Below are positions 45,166-56,157 of a DNA stretch of 64,000 bases, piece after piece. Source of the DNA: Alcanivorax sp. S6407. Its GTDB lineage: Bacteria > Pseudomonadota > Gammaproteobacteria > Pseudomonadales > Alcanivoracaceae. The stretch spans positions 1-64,000 of the forward strand of contig NZ_JALKBH010000010.1 in the NCBI RefSeq assembly GCF_023016115.1, written 5' to 3'. A model generated the notes under the pieces. That model made no database searches. It was not told the origin of the DNA and saw only the letters and a program-made list of their open reading frames with translations. Each line of letters opens with the position of its first letter. The stretch's first letter is position 1. The position numbers were made by a program, and so were the translations under genes.

Positions 45166-45435
45166 TTAGCGACGCAGACCCAGCTTTTCGATCAGCTGCA
45201 GGTAACGGGTGCGGTCTTTCTTGGCCAGGTAGTCCAGCAGCTTACGACGCTGGTTTACCATGCGGATCAGGCCGCGACGGCTGTGGTGATCCTTCTTGTG
45301 GTCCTTGAAGTGACCTTGCAGACCATTGATGTTGGCGGTCAGCAGGGCAACCTGCACTTCCGGGGAACCGGTATCGCCTTCTTTCTGGCCGTGCTCTTTC
45401 AGGATCTCAGCTTTAACTTCAGCGCTCAACGCCAT
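45166..45435 (-). CDS. rpsO: 30S ribosomal protein S15
   Basis: The 89-residue S15 binds the central domain of 16S rRNA in early assembly. The conserved [16 protein letters not shown]-like segment and [20 protein letters not shown] are present. It lies between truB and pnp in the standard cluster. Confidence 0.98.
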   Translation of the reverse strand: MALSAEVKAEILKEHGQKEGDTGSPEVQVALLTANINGLQGHFKDHKKDHHSRRGLIRMVNQRRKLLDYLAKKDRTRYLQLIEKLGLRR

Positions 45436-45529
45436 GATATTGCTCCAATATGCTCAATGAGTGTCACGGCCAGCCATGCATATTTATAGCTGCCGTCGTT
45501 ACTTCCAATCCGGGCTGCCGGCAGGCAGC

Positions 45530-46447
45530 TCAGTTTGAAACCAGTCGACGTGGCGCGATTCGCCCGTCTTCCAGGACCTCGCCAACGCCAAGAAACTTGC
45601 CGCTGGAGGCCTCATAAACACTGACCCAGCCGTCCGCGGGACGGTCCGAGGCCATCACTGGCTGACCCTGCTGAATGTAGTAGGCAGCATTGTCACCCAG
45701 TTCAACGCGCGGCCAGTCTGCCACGCTGGTAGATAAAGGCAAGAGCAGTTCGTCGATTGCCTCGAAACCGCCTTCCGCCTTGATATTGCCCAGCTGTTCC
45801 AGGGTCAGCATCTTTTCAGCCGGATAAGGGCCAGCCGACAGACGGCGCAACACGGTCACATGACCACCGCAACCCAGCTTTTCACCGGTGTCTTCCACCA
45901 GCGAACGCACATAGGTGCCCTTGGAGCAGTCCACCTCGAATTCCAGCTCATCGCCTTCGATACGCAGGATACGGATGTCGTAGATAGTCACGGCGCGGGG
46001 CTTGCGCTCCACGGTCTTGCCTTCTCGAGCCAGCTTGTAGAGCGGCACACCTTCATGCTTGATGGCTGAATACATGCTCGGGATCTGCTCGATATCCCCC
46101 ACGAAGGACATCAGGGCATCTTCGATCTCGGCTGCCGAGGCGGTCACCTCAGTGGTCTTCACCACGTCGCCATCCGCATCACCGGTTTCGGTGGTAACCC
46201 CCAGCTTCGCCGTTACCCGATAGCTCTTGTCGGATTCCAGCAGGAACTGACTGAACTTGGTGGCTTCACCAAAACAGATCGGCAGCATGCCGGTGGCCAG
46301 CGGATCCAGGCTACCGGTGTGGCCGGCCTTGGCCGCCGCAAACATTTTCTTGGCCATCTGCAGGGCGCCATTACTGCTGACACCACCGACTTTATCCAAC
46401 AACAGAATGCCGTTGAGATCACGGCCACGGGGACGACGCTTTGCCAC
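45530..46447 (-). CDS. truB: tRNA pseudouridine-55 synthase
   Basis: TruB makes pseudouridine 55 in the T-loop of tRNA. The 305-residue protein has GILLLDKVGGVSSN and the catalytic aspartate in HTGSLDPLATGMLP, plus the YTSL-like VRSLVEDTGEKLG. It follows rbfA closely. Confidence 0.97.
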   Translation of the reverse strand: MAKRRPRGRDLNGILLLDKVGGVSSNGALQMAKKMFAAAKAGHTGSLDPLATGMLPICFGEATKFSQFLLESDKSYRVTAKLGVTTETGDADGDVVKTTEVTASAAEIEDALMSFVGDIEQIPSMYSAIKHEGVPLYKLAREGKTVERKPRAVTIYDIRILRIEGDELEFEVDCSKGTYVRSLVEDTGEKLGCGGHVTVLRRLSAGPYPAEKMLTLEQLGNIKAEGGFEAIDELLLPLSTSVADWPRVELGDNAAYYIQQGQPVMASDRPADGWVSVYEASSGKFLGVGEVLEDGRIAPRRLVSN

Positions 46448-46491
46448 CTGGATACTCTCCGTTAATACGGGCCGCCGTTAAGCCTGCCCGA

Positions 46492-46902
46492 TTAGTCCTG
46501 CTCGGGTTCGTCGCTGTCCAGACCCAGCTCCCGGTCTTCGGCGCGGGCATCGTCAATCAGACGAGAGATTTCCGCGGCATGCTCCGGAGTGGTGTCGTAG
46601 TGGAAACGCAATTTGGGGGTAGTGCGGGTATTGAGGCTCTGGGCCAGGCTGCTGCGCAGGAAACCACTGGCTTTCTCCAGTACCGCTTCTGCCTCAACGC
46701 CTTCTTCCTCGCCCTTGCCGAGCAGGGTGAAATAGACTTCTGCATAGGACAGATCGCGGGACACGGTCACGTCCTGAATGGTAGCCAGATTGACCCGCGG
46801 GTCTTTCATCTCGAACTGCAGCAGACGGGACAGCTCACGCTGGATCTGGTCAGCAATCCGGTCCGTGCGGTTAAAGCCCTGCGGGCGACGATGACGACTC
46901 AT
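46492..46902 (-). CDS. rbfA: 30S ribosome-binding factor A
   Basis: RbfA assists late maturation of the 30S subunit. The 136-residue protein shows RTDRIADQIQRELSRLL and ARVYFTLLG-like EVYFTLLG strands typical of the KH-like fold. It lies between infB and truB. Confidence 0.96.
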   Translation of the reverse strand: MSRHRRPQGFNRTDRIADQIQRELSRLLQFEMKDPRVNLATIQDVTVSRDLSYAEVYFTLLGKGEEEGVEAEAVLEKASGFLRSSLAQSLNTRTTPKLRFHYDTTPEHAAEISRLIDDARAEDRELGLDSDEPEQD

Positions 46903-46926
46903 GGGTAATCCGGCCGGGCACGCCCC

Positions 46927-49614
46927 TTACAGGGAGCGCGCCACCTCCTTCACTTCGAAGACTTCGATCTTGTCGCCTTCTTTCACGTCGTTGTAGCTCT
47001 TCACGGCGATACCACATTCCATGCCGTTGCGAACTTCCGCCACGTCGTCCTTGAAGCGACGCAGGGATTCCAGTTCACCCTCGAAGACCACCACATCGTC
47101 GCGCAGAACGCGGATCGGGCGATTGCGGTACAGGGTACCTTCGATAACCATACAGCCGGCCACGGCACCGAACTTGGAAGAACGGAACACGTCGCGCACC
47201 TGGGCGGTACCGAGGATCTCTTCGCGCTTCTCCGGTGCCAGCAAACCACTCATGGCCTGCTTCACATCGTCGATCAGCTCATAGATCACGCTGTAGTAGC
47301 GCAGGTCGATACCTTCCTGCTCACACAGTTTCTTGGCCTTGGTATCGGCACGAACATTGAAGCCCAGCAGTACCGCTTCACTGGTCATGGCCAGATTCAC
47401 GTCAGACTCGTTGATCGCACCCACGCCCACAGACACCAGGTTCACCTTCACTTCCTCAGTACCCAGATCGTTCAGGGCACCGGTCAGTGCTTCCAGGGAA
47501 CCACGTACGTCGGTCTTCAATACGATATTTACGGTGCTGGCTTCGGCGCTGCCCATGTTGGCAAACAGGTTTTCCAGCTTGGAGGCCTGCTGACGCTTGA
47601 GCTTCACATCACGATCGCGATCCTGACGGAACTCGGCCACTTCACGGGCCTTACGCTCGTCGGATACCACCTGAACCTGCTCACCGGCTTCCGGCGCACC
47701 ATCCAGACCCAGCACTTCTACCGGAATGGACGGGCCAGCGGATTTGATCGGCTGACCGTTCTCGTCAACCATGGCACGAACGCGGCCGAAGTGGGCACCC
47801 GCCAGCAGCATGTCACCGATGTTCAGCTCACCACCCTGAACCAGGATGGAAGCAACGGTACCGCGACCTTTCTCGATGCGGGATTCGATCACCACACCGG
47901 TAGCCGGGCCATGATCCGGAGCTTTCAGCTCCAGCAGCTCAGCCTGTACCAGGATGGAGTCGAGCAGTTCGTCGACACCCTGACCGGAATGCGCAGAGAC
48001 GTTGATGAACTGATAGTCACCGCCCCACTCTTCCGGAATCACTTCCTTGGCTGCCAGCTCGGTACGCACCCGATCCGGGTCCGCCGCCTCTTTATCAATC
48101 TTGTTGACTGCGATGATGATCGGCACACCGGAAGCCTTGGCGTGGTTAATCGCCTCTTCGGTCTGCGGCATCATGCCGTCGTCAGCAGCGACCACAATCA
48201 CCACGATATCAGTAGCCTTGGCACCACGGGCACGCATGGCGGTAAACGCGGCGTGACCAGGGGTATCGAGGAAGGTGATCATGCCTTTCTCGTGCTCTAC
48301 GTGGTAAGCACCAATGTGCTGGGTAATACCACCCGCTTCACCGGCAGCCACCTTGGCCTTGCGGATGTAATCGAGCAGGGAGGTCTTACCGTGGTCAACG
48401 TGACCCATGATGGTCACCACCGGAGCGCGATCCGACAGCTCGGCACCGTCACGGTTAACCATGGTCGCCAGGTGATCTTCCAGAACCTCTTCCTCACCCT
48501 TGCCGGCAACGGCCTTATGGCCCATTTCTTCCACCAGCAGGATGGCGGTTTCCTGATCGATCAACTGATTCACGGTCGCCATTTCACCCATCTTCATGAG
48601 TGACTTGATCAGCTCTTTGGATTTGATGTTCAGGCGCTGTGCCAGATCACCCACGGTGATGCTTTCCGGCACCTCAACTTCCATCACTTTCTTCTCGGTC
48701 GGAGCTTTAAAGCCGTGCGCCTTGTTCATGGAGCTCTTCATCTGGCCATGAGCAACGCCAGCCGCTTTCGGCTTGCGACGACGACGACGGGATTGACGCT
48801 CCTCACGCTGATAGCTGGCCTCCTGGGCCGCCACCACGATGGAGGAACCATCGTCCACTTCCTCTTCTTTCTTTTCAGGCTGGTCGCCACGCTTTTCCAG
48901 CTCCGCCGCAATGCGGGCAGCCTCTTCAGCGGTACGACGGGCAGCTTCTTCTTCGGCCTTCTTGCGCGCTTCAGATTCCTGCTTGCGCTTGGCTTCTTCT
49001 GCCTCACGCTGCTTCTTTTCTTCTGCTTCGCGCTGCGCCTTTTCTTCCGGCGTTTCTTCTTTGGCCGGCTTCTTGGCGGTGGCAGTCTTCGGCACAGCCA
49101 CGCGCTTGGCCTTCTCTTCCGCTGCCTTCTCTTCGGCTACCTTGCGGTCTGCCTCGGCAGCGGCCTTGGCCTCTTCCTCTTTCTTGCGAGCGGCTTCTTC
49201 TTCCGCCTGACGCTTGACCGCTTCTTCCGCTTCGCGTTTTTCCTGCTCAGCTTTCAGCGCTGCCTCTTCGGCTGCCTTGCGTTCCGCTTCTTCGCGCTCT
49301 TCGGCCTCAAGCACTTCACGCTTCACATAGGTGCGCTTCTTGCGCACTTCCACGTTTACCGTCTTGGCCTTGCCCGCCGCACCGGTAGTCTTGATGGTGC
49401 TGGTGGACTTGCGCTTGAGGGTGATTTTCTTGGCGTCGTCAGTCTTGGCACCATGAGACTTGCGCAGGTGAGCCAGCAACTGCTGTTTCTGCTCACCGGA
49501 GACCTCTTCGCTGGCGTCGCCATGAGGCAATCCCGCTTCTTTCATCTGTGAAAGCAGCTTCTCAACGGGCATACCTACTGTTTCGGCCAGTTTCTTTACG
49601 GTCGTTTCTGCCAT
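46927..49614 (-). CDS. infB: Translation initiation factor IF-2
   Basis: IF-2 brings fMet-tRNA to the 30S subunit and promotes subunit joining. From the ATG at 49614 the protein has 895 residues: an IF2_N domain (1-50), a long charged Ala/Glu/Lys coiled region (about 80-270), a second IF2_N domain near 310-370, and a GTPase ([22 protein letters not shown]). The longer frame from 49671 lacks support. It lies between nusA and rbfA. Confidence 0.98.
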   Translation of the reverse strand: MAETTVKKLAETVGMPVEKLLSQMKEAGLPHGDASEEVSGEQKQQLLAHLRKSHGAKTDDAKKITLKRKSTSTIKTTGAAGKAKTVNVEVRKKRTYVKREVLEAEEREEAERKAAEEAALKAEQEKREAEEAVKRQAEEEAARKKEEEAKAAAEADRKVAEEKAAEEKAKRVAVPKTATAKKPAKEETPEEKAQREAEEKKQREAEEAKRKQESEARKKAEEEAARRTAEEAARIAAELEKRGDQPEKKEEEVDDGSSIVVAAQEASYQREERQSRRRRRKPKAAGVAHGQMKSSMNKAHGFKAPTEKKVMEVEVPESITVGDLAQRLNIKSKELIKSLMKMGEMATVNQLIDQETAILLVEEMGHKAVAGKGEEEVLEDHLATMVNRDGAELSDRAPVVTIMGHVDHGKTSLLDYIRKAKVAAGEAGGITQHIGAYHVEHEKGMITFLDTPGHAAFTAMRARGAKATDIVVIVVAADDGMMPQTEEAINHAKASGVPIIIAVNKIDKEAADPDRVRTELAAKEVIPEEWGGDYQFINVSAHSGQGVDELLDSILVQAELLELKAPDHGPATGVVIESRIEKGRGTVASILVQGGELNIGDMLLAGAHFGRVRAMVDENGQPIKSAGPSIPVEVLGLDGAPEAGEQVQVVSDERKAREVAEFRQDRDRDVKLKRQQASKLENLFANMGSAEASTVNIVLKTDVRGSLEALTGALNDLGTEEVKVNLVSVGVGAINESDVNLAMTSEAVLLGFNVRADTKAKKLCEQEGIDLRYYSVIYELIDDVKQAMSGLLAPEKREEILGTAQVRDVFRSSKFGAVAGCMVIEGTLYRNRPIRVLRDDVVVFEGELESLRRFKDDVAEVRNGMECGIAVKSYNDVKEGDKIEVFEVKEVARSL

Positions 49615-49845
49615 GTCAGCAACACTCTCCTGTCCGCGTCTCTTGCAGGCTAGGGTTATAGCCTGGGCCACCGCCTGTGCGGTTGGCCACTTTGACCGGC
49701 CGTGTCAGCCAGTCAAACTGTCTGTGTGCATTTCGGCTTTCGCCAAAATACCGGAAAAGGGCAAAACTGCCCTTCCCCTGGCCTGCAGAGAAACTGCAGT
49801 ACTTCATGGGTGCCTGCGAAGGCGGGCCAGCCGGTAAAAAGGCTG

Positions 49846-51348
49846 TTATTCGCCGTCTTCGTTTTCGAACCAGGGGGCGCGCGCAGTCATGATCAACTGG
49901 GCCGCACGCTCTTCGTCCATACCTTCGATTTCCAGCAGATCGTCCACTGCCTGCTCGGCCAGGTCTTCCATGGTGGCGATGCCACGGGAAGCCAGCTCCA
50001 CAGCCAGGTCACGATCCATGCCTTCCATTGTCAGAAGGTCTTCCGCAGGCTCTGCGTTTTCAAACTTCTCTTCGGAAACCAGCGCCTTGGTCAGCAATAC
50101 ATCCTTGGCGCGCTGACGCAGGGCTTCAACGATGTCTTCGTCAAACCCTTCGATGGCCAGCATTTCCTCTTCCGGTACGTAGGCGACTTCTTCCAGCGTG
50201 GAAAAGCCTTCCTCAACCAGAACGCCAGCCACATCCTCGTCCACGTCCAGTTCGTTCATGAACGTTTCCAGGGCCTGGGCGGCTTCTTCCTGCTGCTTGT
50301 TCTCGGCATCGTCGAGCGTCATCACATTCAGTTCCCAGCCGGTCAGCTCGGAAGCAAGACGAATGTTCTGACCACTACGGCCAATGGCCTGTGCCAGCGC
50401 AGACTCATCTTCTACAGCGATGTCCATGGAATGGCTTTCTTCATCCATTACGATGGAAGCCACCTCAGCCGGCTGCATGGCATTGATCACCAGCTGGGCA
50501 GGATTGTCATCCCACAGCACGATGTCGATACGCTCGCCGGCCAGTTCGTTGGATACCGCCTGGACACGCGCGCCGCGCATACCCACACAGGCACCCACCG
50601 GATCAATGCGCTGGTCGTTGGTCTTCACCGCGATCTTGGCGCGGGAACCCGGATCACGGGCCGCACCCTTGATCTCGATCAGCTCTTCGCCGATTTCCGG
50701 CACTTCAATCTTGAACAGCTCGATCAGCATTTCCGGGCAAGCGCGGCTGGCGAACAGCTGCGGACCACGGTTTTCTTCGTTCACGCCCATCAGGTAGGCA
50801 CGAATGCGATCGTTCTGACGCACTGCTTCGCGAGGAATCATGTGCTCGCGGGTAATCAGGGCTTCGGCATTGCCACCCAGATCCAGCACGATGGAGTCAC
50901 GGTTGGCCTTCTTGACCGTACCGCTGACCAGATCGCCGATGCGATCGCGATATTCTTCGATGATCTGACGGCGCTCGGCTTCGCGCACCTTCTGCACGAT
51001 AACCTGCTTGGCAGTCTGCGCAGCGATACGACCAAAGGCTTCGGATTCAATTTCCTCTTCCCAGGTGTCGCCGATCTGCAGCGAAGTATCCTGCTCGTGA
51101 GCTTCGTCCAGAGTCAGCTGCTTGCCGAACTCGTAGAGCTCTTCATCAGGCACCACATGCCAGACACGGAAGGTACGGGAATCGCCGGATACACGGTCGA
51201 TGTCCACGCGGATTTCCACGTCTTCTTCCTTAAAACGCTTTTTCGTAGCAGCAGCCAGGGCCAGCTCGATGGCCTCGAAGATTACATCGCGGCTGACACC
51301 TTTTTCGTTTGATACCGTTTCCGCTACCAGCAGGATCTCTTTGTTCAT
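49846..51348 (-). CDS. nusA: Transcription termination/antitermination factor NusA
   Basis: NusA binds RNA polymerase and nascent RNA. The 500-residue protein has the N-terminal RNAP-binding domain, an S1 domain (about 135-200), KH domains ([26 protein letters not shown]) and two C-terminal acidic repeats (about 365-500). Length matches the gamma-proteobacterial form. It lies between rimP and infB. Confidence 0.98.
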   Translation of the reverse strand: MNKEILLVAETVSNEKGVSRDVIFEAIELALAAATKKRFKEEDVEIRVDIDRVSGDSRTFRVWHVVPDEELYEFGKQLTLDEAHEQDTSLQIGDTWEEEIESEAFGRIAAQTAKQVIVQKVREAERRQIIEEYRDRIGDLVSGTVKKANRDSIVLDLGGNAEALITREHMIPREAVRQNDRIRAYLMGVNEENRGPQLFASRACPEMLIELFKIEVPEIGEELIEIKGAARDPGSRAKIAVKTNDQRIDPVGACVGMRGARVQAVSNELAGERIDIVLWDDNPAQLVINAMQPAEVASIVMDEESHSMDIAVEDESALAQAIGRSGQNIRLASELTGWELNVMTLDDAENKQQEEAAQALETFMNELDVDEDVAGVLVEEGFSTLEEVAYVPEEEMLAIEGFDEDIVEALRQRAKDVLLTKALVSEEKFENAEPAEDLLTMEGMDRDLAVELASRGIATMEDLAEQAVDDLLEIEGMDEERAAQLIMTARAPWFENEDGE

Positions 51349-51386
51349 GGCCAGGCCTTTACAAAGACAAAGTTTCCAGGGCGTGC

Positions 51387-51842
51387 TCAGTCGAAGCGGG
51401 GCTGCAACCGGGCACGATCTACCTGACTGTAAGGAATACGCAGGGTTTCGCCATCCAGCTCCACCACCAGCGTTTCGCCGTCAACGGCCACAATGGCCGC
51501 CGTCATCTTGCGCTTGCCGGCCACCGGTGCCAGCAGCTTGAGCTGCACATCTTCACCGATGTAATCGACATATTGCGCAATTTGGAACATGGGACGATCC
51601 ATCCCCGGAGAGGAGACTTCCAGGTTGTACTCACCCGGAATCGGATCTTCCACATCCAGCACGCCGCTGATCTCGTGACTCACCGCCGCACAGTTATCTA
51701 CAGTAATGCCATCAGCATGGTCGATAAACACACGCAAAACAGCCCCGCGCCCCTGGATATATTCCAATCCCCAAAGCACGAAGCCCAGATCTTCCACAAC
51801 CGGAGCCAGCAGCTCCGTTAATTGCTCTACGCGTTTCGACAT
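51387..51842 (-). CDS. rimP: Ribosome maturation factor RimP
   Basis: RimP assists 30S assembly. The 151-residue protein shows [26 protein letters not shown] and a C-terminal SH3-like end. It is the first protein gene of the nusA-infB operon. Its leader has a 9-bp hairpin 16 nt before the start. Confidence 0.96.
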   Translation of the reverse strand: MSKRVEQLTELLAPVVEDLGFVLWGLEYIQGRGAVLRVFIDHADGITVDNCAAVSHEISGVLDVEDPIPGEYNLEVSSPGMDRPMFQIAQYVDYIGEDVQLKLLAPVAGKRKMTAAIVAVDGETLVVELDGETLRIPYSQVDRARLQPRFD

Positions 51843-51858
51843 ACCATTCCGACATTAC

Positions 51859-51888
51859 GCCTGAAACCATGACTTCATCGTTTCAGGC
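51859..51888 (-). other. rimP leader hairpin
   Basis: The 9-bp stem GCCTGAAAC/GTTTCAGGC with a 12-nt loop ends about 16 nt upstream of the rimP start. It may control translation or RNA stability; no T-run follows. Confidence 0.4.
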
Positions 51889-51913
51889 ACAAACAAAAAA
51901 TGGGCCTGGAGAC

Positions 51914-51943
51914 ATTACAGGCGACCGCAAGGAAAACATGCAA
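51914..51943 (-). promoter_or_regulatory. Possible rimP promoter
   Basis: On the minus strand TTGCAT (51938-51943) and TGTAAT (51914-51919) are 18 nt apart. It lies between the tRNA-fMet terminator and rimP. The match is moderate. Confidence 0.4.
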
Positions 51944-51982
51944 TCGACCGCACATCCACCGCCCATTCCACTGACGCGGATA

Positions 51983-52013
51983 ACAAAAAGCCCCTGCTAG
52001 AGGGGCTTTTTGT
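51983..52013 (-). terminator. tRNA-fMet terminator
   Basis: A 13-bp stem ACAAAAAGCCCCT/AGGGGCTTTTTGT is followed by T residues in either direction. It lies 35 nt past the tRNA and separates it from rimP, though E. coli metY reads through into the operon. Confidence 0.9.
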
Positions 52014-52047
52014 CCGCTTTGAGTCGACCGGAGCCAACTCCTCTAAG

Positions 52048-52124
<77 letters not shown>

Positions 52125-52235
52125 ATAAACCTTGTGCCCTTTAAAGCCCTTCGCACCGGGCTGCGATTCAGGTCTTGCCTGAATCAGTGAGTGCAGCGTC
52201 TGATCTCTGCAATCACCTCAAATCCGAGAGCGCAA

Positions 52236-52264
52236 ATACTACTTATGGACCCTTGCGCTGTCAA
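52236..52264 (-). promoter_or_regulatory. tRNA-fMet promoter
   Basis: On the minus strand: -35 TTGACA (52259-52264), 17-nt spacer, -10 TAGTAT (52236-52241). It is followed by a leader of about 105 nt with an 8-bp hairpin GATTCAGG/CCTGAATC near 52165. Confidence 0.88.
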
Positions 52265-52270
52265 GGCAGT

Positions 52271-52331
52271 TTCGAAAAAAGGTTTTATTTTTCGAAGCCT
52301 TAGCATCAGGAAAAGCCGCTTAACCTGATGC
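52271..52331 (-). terminator. Tandem hairpins after tRNA-Leu
   Basis: Two hairpins follow the tRNA-Leu: GCATCAGG/CCTGATGC (52303-52331) and the A/T-rich TTCGAAAAA-type inverted repeat (52271-52296), which on the minus strand ends in a T-run. Confidence 0.65.
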
Positions 52332-52384
52332 TTTTTCAACCAGATGAGCCGGATCGCAATTGCCGCGGATCATCTTGTCCAAAT

Positions 52385-52470
52385 TGGTGCCGAAGGCCGG
52401 ACTTGAACCGGCACGAGCGAAGCTCACTACCCCCTCAAGATAGCGTGTCTACCAATTCCACCACTTCGGC
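52385..52470 (-). tRNA. tRNA-Leu(GAG)
   Basis: An 86-nt class II tRNA with acceptor GCCGAAG/CTTCGGC, a long variable arm and encoded CCA; anticodon GAG in loop CTTGAGG. It lies just downstream of secG, the position of leuU (also GAG) in E. coli. Confidence 0.97.
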
Positions 52471-52479
52471 AAAGAACGC

Positions 52480-52926
52480 TTACTGCTGCTCCGGTTGAGG
52501 CACCTCAACCGGGGACGCGGATTCTACATCAGCTTGCGGCACTTCTGAAACTTCTTTTTCAGAATTTGTTGCCTCGGCTGCCACAGGCACCTCGGACTGC
52601 ACCGCAGGAACCTCAGCCTGATCTGCCGGCACCGGCACATCAGCCTGCTCTTCAATGGTTTCCAGCTCAGGCAGATAGTTGGTTGCGCCATTGGCTTCCT
52701 GACGGGCCATCCACGCCAGGATCAGGCTGGTCACAAAAAACAGTACCGCCAGTATCGCCGTGGCCCGGGTCAGAAAATTGGCGGAACCGGCACTGCCGAA
52801 TACGCTCTGGGAGGCGCCACCACCAAAAGAGGCGCCAGCATCGGCACCCTTGCCGTGCTGAATCAGCACCAGACCGATCAGGCCAAGCGCGGTCAGAATG
52901 TGCACTACGTGAACGACGATATCCAT
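52480..52926 (-). CDS. secG: Preprotein translocase subunit SecG
   Basis: SecG assists the SecYEG channel. The 148-residue protein has two TM segments (about 5-25, 52-72) flanking the KGADAGASFGGGASQSVFGS loop, then an acidic/Pro-rich C-tail of about 65 residues, longer than E. coli SecG. It lies between tpiA and tRNA-Leu. Confidence 0.96.
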   Translation of the reverse strand: MDIVVHVVHILTALGLIGLVLIQHGKGADAGASFGGGASQSVFGSAGSANFLTRATAILAVLFFVTSLILAWMARQEANGATNYLPELETIEEQADVPVPADQAEVPAVQSEVPVAAEATNSEKEVSEVPQADVESASPVEVPQPEQQ

Positions 52927-52954
52927 AGTTACTCTATTTGTTCATGAAAACGGG

Positions 52955-53701
52955 CTACTGCGCTGCCTGGCAGATAGCAATAAAACTGTCGGCGGTCAGT
53001 GACGCCCCACCAATCAGACCCCCATCGATGTCTGACTGGGAAAACAGAAGGGCGGCATTATCCGCCTTTACACTGCCGCCGTAAAGCAAGCGTGTCGAAC
53101 TGGCAATTTCCGGACTCTTTTCGGCCAGGGTCTGACGCAGGGTAGCGTGCACTTCCTGGGCCTGCTCCGGGGAAGCGGTCTTGCCAGTACCGATCGCCCA
53201 GACCGGCTCATAAGCCACCACAGCCGAAGCAAATGCGTCGATACCCACGGCATCCACTACCGCCAGCAGCTGGCCACAGACAACCGATTCCGTGTTACCC
53301 GCCTCTCGCTCTTCCAGGGTCTCCCCCACGCAGAGGATCGGCACCAGCCCTGCGGCCTGAGCCTGAGCAAACTTGGCTGCCACCAGCGCATCACCTTCAC
53401 CGTAAATGGCGCGACGCTCGGAATGGCCAATAATCACATACTGACAGCCGACCTCGGCCAGCATGGCGCCCGCCACCTCTCCGGTGAACGCACCATCCGC
53501 CTGATCACTGAGATTCTGCCCCCCAACCTTCACGCCAGCGGGCAGCGCCGCCCGTGCAGCAGCCAGATAAGGAAACGGCGGACACACCACCGCTTCGGCT
53601 GCACCCTGGTAGCTCACCAGAGCAGCGGCAATCTCACCCAGCAGCGCCTGGCTGCCATTCATTTTCCAGTTACCGGCCACAAGGGGCTGTCTTGTCGTCA
53701 T
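52955..53701 (-). CDS. tpiA: Triosephosphate isomerase
   Basis: TpiA interconverts DHAP and GAP. The 248-residue TIM barrel shows NWKMNG, the catalytic histidine in IGHSERR and the catalytic glutamate in AYEPVWAIGTGK. It lies between glmM and secG. Confidence 0.98.
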   Translation of the reverse strand: MTTRQPLVAGNWKMNGSQALLGEIAAALVSYQGAAEAVVCPPFPYLAAARAALPAGVKVGGQNLSDQADGAFTGEVAGAMLAEVGCQYVIIGHSERRAIYGEGDALVAAKFAQAQAAGLVPILCVGETLEEREAGNTESVVCGQLLAVVDAVGIDAFASAVVAYEPVWAIGTGKTASPEQAQEVHATLRQTLAEKSPEIASSTRLLYGGSVKADNAALLFSQSDIDGGLIGGASLTADSFIAICQAAQ

Positions 53702-53769
53702 GTGTATTCCTTGGATTCTTCTCTCGGCGGCCTCGTTGCAGCCCCCTCATCTGGCCAGCATTCTACCAG

Positions 53770-53830
53770 CCTGCGTGACGCTCCCGACGCTCATCTGCGT
53801 CAAGCGTCAGGCGTCGGGCAGCAGGCGTGT
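53770..53830. repeat. Period-7 inverted repeat, GCGTCAG-type
   Basis: The right part reads GCGTCAA, GCGTCAG, GCGTCGG, GCAGCAG, GCGTGTC. The left part (53770-53793) is a partial inverted copy. It lies in the glmM-tpiA gap and reaches the glmM stop. Confidence 0.7.
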
Positions 53831-55167
53831 CATGCAATGGCCTTTTCCACCACGTCGGCCAACTCGCGACACAGCGATTCTACCTGTTGCGGGTCCTTGC
53901 CCTCGATCATCACCCGCACCAGCGGCTCGGTACCGGAAGGACGCAGCAGGATGCGGCCGTTGCCGGCAAGTTTTGTCTCTGCCTCGGCCATGGCCGCCTG
54001 CACTTCGGGCAGCGCCTCAAAGCCATCGCGGTTGGCGCCACGCACATTGATCATGGTCTGCGGCAACAGCGCCACATCCTTCACCGCATCCGCCAGGGAT
54101 TGCTTGCGGCGAGCCAGTGCCGCCAGCACCTGCAGCGCAGACACGGTGCCGTCACCGGTGGAGGTGCGATCCAGGCACACCAGATGGCCGGAGGACTCGC
54201 CACCAATCAGCCAGCCACGCTTGTCCAGCTGCTCCATCACATAGCGATCACCGACCTTGGCGCGGACAAACTCCACACCCAACTCCTGCAGGGCCAGCTC
54301 GAGACCGAAATTGGACATCAGCGTACCGACCACGCCGCCTACCTCTTCTCCGCTTTCCTTGCGGTCCCGTGCCACCACATACAACAACTGATCACCATCG
54401 ATCAGCTTGCCATTGTGATCCACCATGATCAGGCGATCCGCATCACCGTCCAGGGCGATACCGAGATCGGCCTTTTCATCAATGACGCGCTGCTGGAGCT
54501 GCTCGGGATGCGTGGAGCCGCAATCGCGGTTGATGTTGAAACCGTCAGGCTGGTTGGCAATGGCAATCACCTCGGCCCCCAGCTCTTCCAGCACATCCGG
54601 GGCAATGTGGTAGGCCGCACCATTGGCGGTATCCACCACGATCTTCATGCCGCTCAGATCCAGGCCTGGCGCAGTGCTTTTGCAGAATTCGATATAGCGG
54701 CCACGGGCATCATCAATACGACGCACCTTGCCGATCTGATCTGTCGCTACCACCGACATTTCTTCGTCCAGCAGCTTCTCAATCTCCAGCTCGATTTCAT
54801 CGTTAAGCTTGCGACCATCGGCACCGAAGAACTTGATACCGTTATCGGTATAAGCGTTATGGGAAGCGGAAATCACGATCCCGGCCTGGGCCGACAGGGT
54901 ACGGGTCAGGTAGGCAATCCCCGGGGTCGGCAAGGGGCCCAGCAGACGCACATCCACCCCGGCGGCGGAAATCCCGGCTTCCAGGGCAGACTCGAACATA
55001 TACCCGGAAATGCGGGTGTCCTTGCCGATCAGAATGCGGCTACCACCATGGGCGGCCAGCACCTTGCCCGCCGCCCAGCCGAGCTTGAGCACGAAATCGG
55101 GAGTAATCGGGAACTGGCCCACCGTACCGCGAACACCGTCGGTACCAAAATATTTACGCGCCATCAT
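53830..55167 (-). CDS. glmM: Phosphoglucosamine mutase
   Basis: GlmM makes glucosamine-1-phosphate for UDP-GlcNAc. The 445-residue protein shows YFGTDGVRG, the phosphoserine loop [16 protein letters not shown] and the metal loop [11 protein letters not shown]. Start overlaps folP (ATGA). Confidence 0.98.
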   Translation of the reverse strand: MMARKYFGTDGVRGTVGQFPITPDFVLKLGWAAGKVLAAHGGSRILIGKDTRISGYMFESALEAGISAAGVDVRLLGPLPTPGIAYLTRTLSAQAGIVISASHNAYTDNGIKFFGADGRKLNDEIELEIEKLLDEEMSVVATDQIGKVRRIDDARGRYIEFCKSTAPGLDLSGMKIVVDTANGAAYHIAPDVLEELGAEVIAIANQPDGFNINRDCGSTHPEQLQQRVIDEKADLGIALDGDADRLIMVDHNGKLIDGDQLLYVVARDRKESGEEVGGVVGTLMSNFGLELALQELGVEFVRAKVGDRYVMEQLDKRGWLIGGESSGHLVCLDRTSTGDGTVSALQVLAALARRKQSLADAVKDVALLPQTMINVRGANRDGFEALPEVQAAMAEAETKLAGNGRILLRPSGTEPLVRVMIEGKDPQQVESLCRELADVVEKAIA

Positions 55168-56006
55168 GACTCCTTGTGCGCTTCGCGAACGGCATGGGCA
55201 AAACGCACCGCGTCCACGGTTTCCTGTACATCGTGTGCGCGGACGATCAGGGCGCCACGCTCAACACACATTACCGCAGCCGCCAGGCTTCCCGGCAGCC
55301 GCTCATTCACTCCCCGTCCCAGCACCTTGCCAAACAGGGACTTGCGGGAGACACCGATCAGAATCGGCAAATTCAGCTGCTGCAGCTGAGCCATTTCACG
55401 CATCAACAGCAGATTATGGTTCGCTGATTTGGCGAAGCCGAAACCTGGGTCCACCAGCAATCTGTCACGGGTTATCCCGGCAGCTTCACAAGCGGCGATG
55501 CGCTCCTGCAGAAAGGCCATCACTTCCGCAGTGACATCGTCATACTGTGGATTGTCCTGCATATTGCCCGGTTCGCCCTGCATATGCATCAGGCAGGCGG
55601 GCAGCCCGCTGGCAGCAGCCGCTTGCAGCGCGCCAGGCCGACGCAAAGCACGCACGTCATTGATCAGACCGGCACCGGCCGCTGCACCGTCACGAATCAC
55701 CGCCGCGGTACTGGTATCCAAAGATACCAGGGCATCCAGATGCTGATGCAGCGCCTCGACAATCGGCACCACCCGGTCCAGTTCCTCCTGCTCACTGACC
55801 GGCGCCGCACCGGGACGGGTGGATTCGCCTCCCACATCAATGATCGCAGCACCATCCGCCAGCATCTGCTCAGCCTGGCGCAGGGCCGCATCCCGCTCGT
55901 TGAAGCGGCCGCCATCGGAAAAGGAATCCGGGGTGACATTGAGAATGCCCATGACAACTGGTGCAGACAGATCCAGCGTCCGCGAGCCACAACGTAACCG
56001 GGTCAT
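55164..56006 (-). CDS. folP: Dihydropteroate synthase
   Basis: FolP joins pABA to the pterin, the target of sulfonamides. The 280-residue protein shows [28 protein letters not shown] and VSRKSLFG. It lies between ftsH and glmM and overlaps glmM by 4 nt. Confidence 0.97.
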   Translation of the reverse strand: MTRLRCGSRTLDLSAPVVMGILNVTPDSFSDGGRFNERDAALRQAEQMLADGAAIIDVGGESTRPGAAPVSEQEELDRVVPIVEALHQHLDALVSLDTSTAAVIRDGAAAGAGLINDVRALRRPGALQAAAASGLPACLMHMQGEPGNMQDNPQYDDVTAEVMAFLQERIAACEAAGITRDRLLVDPGFGFAKSANHNLLLMREMAQLQQLNLPILIGVSRKSLFGKVLGRGVNERLPGSLAAAVMCVERGALIVRAHDVQETVDAVRFAHAVREAHKES

Positions 56007-56109
56007 TGAGGGAGTATCCAGGGTGCTTGCTCGTTCCTGTTCCGGCTACGCCGCAGGGAAACGCAACGGGCCGGGATATTCTTGTTCGACTGCCTGTGGC
56101 AATCAGCTG

Positions 56110-56145
56110 CAAAAACGCCTGACCCGGAAATCCGGGCCAGGCGTT
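56110..56145 (-). terminator. ftsH terminator
   Basis: A 15-bp GC-rich stem AACGCCTGACCCGGA/TCCGGGCCAGGCGTT with one mismatch and a 2-nt loop lies 12 nt past the ftsH stop and is followed by TTTT on the minus strand. Confidence 0.88.
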
Positions 56146-56157
56146 ATGCGATCTATC

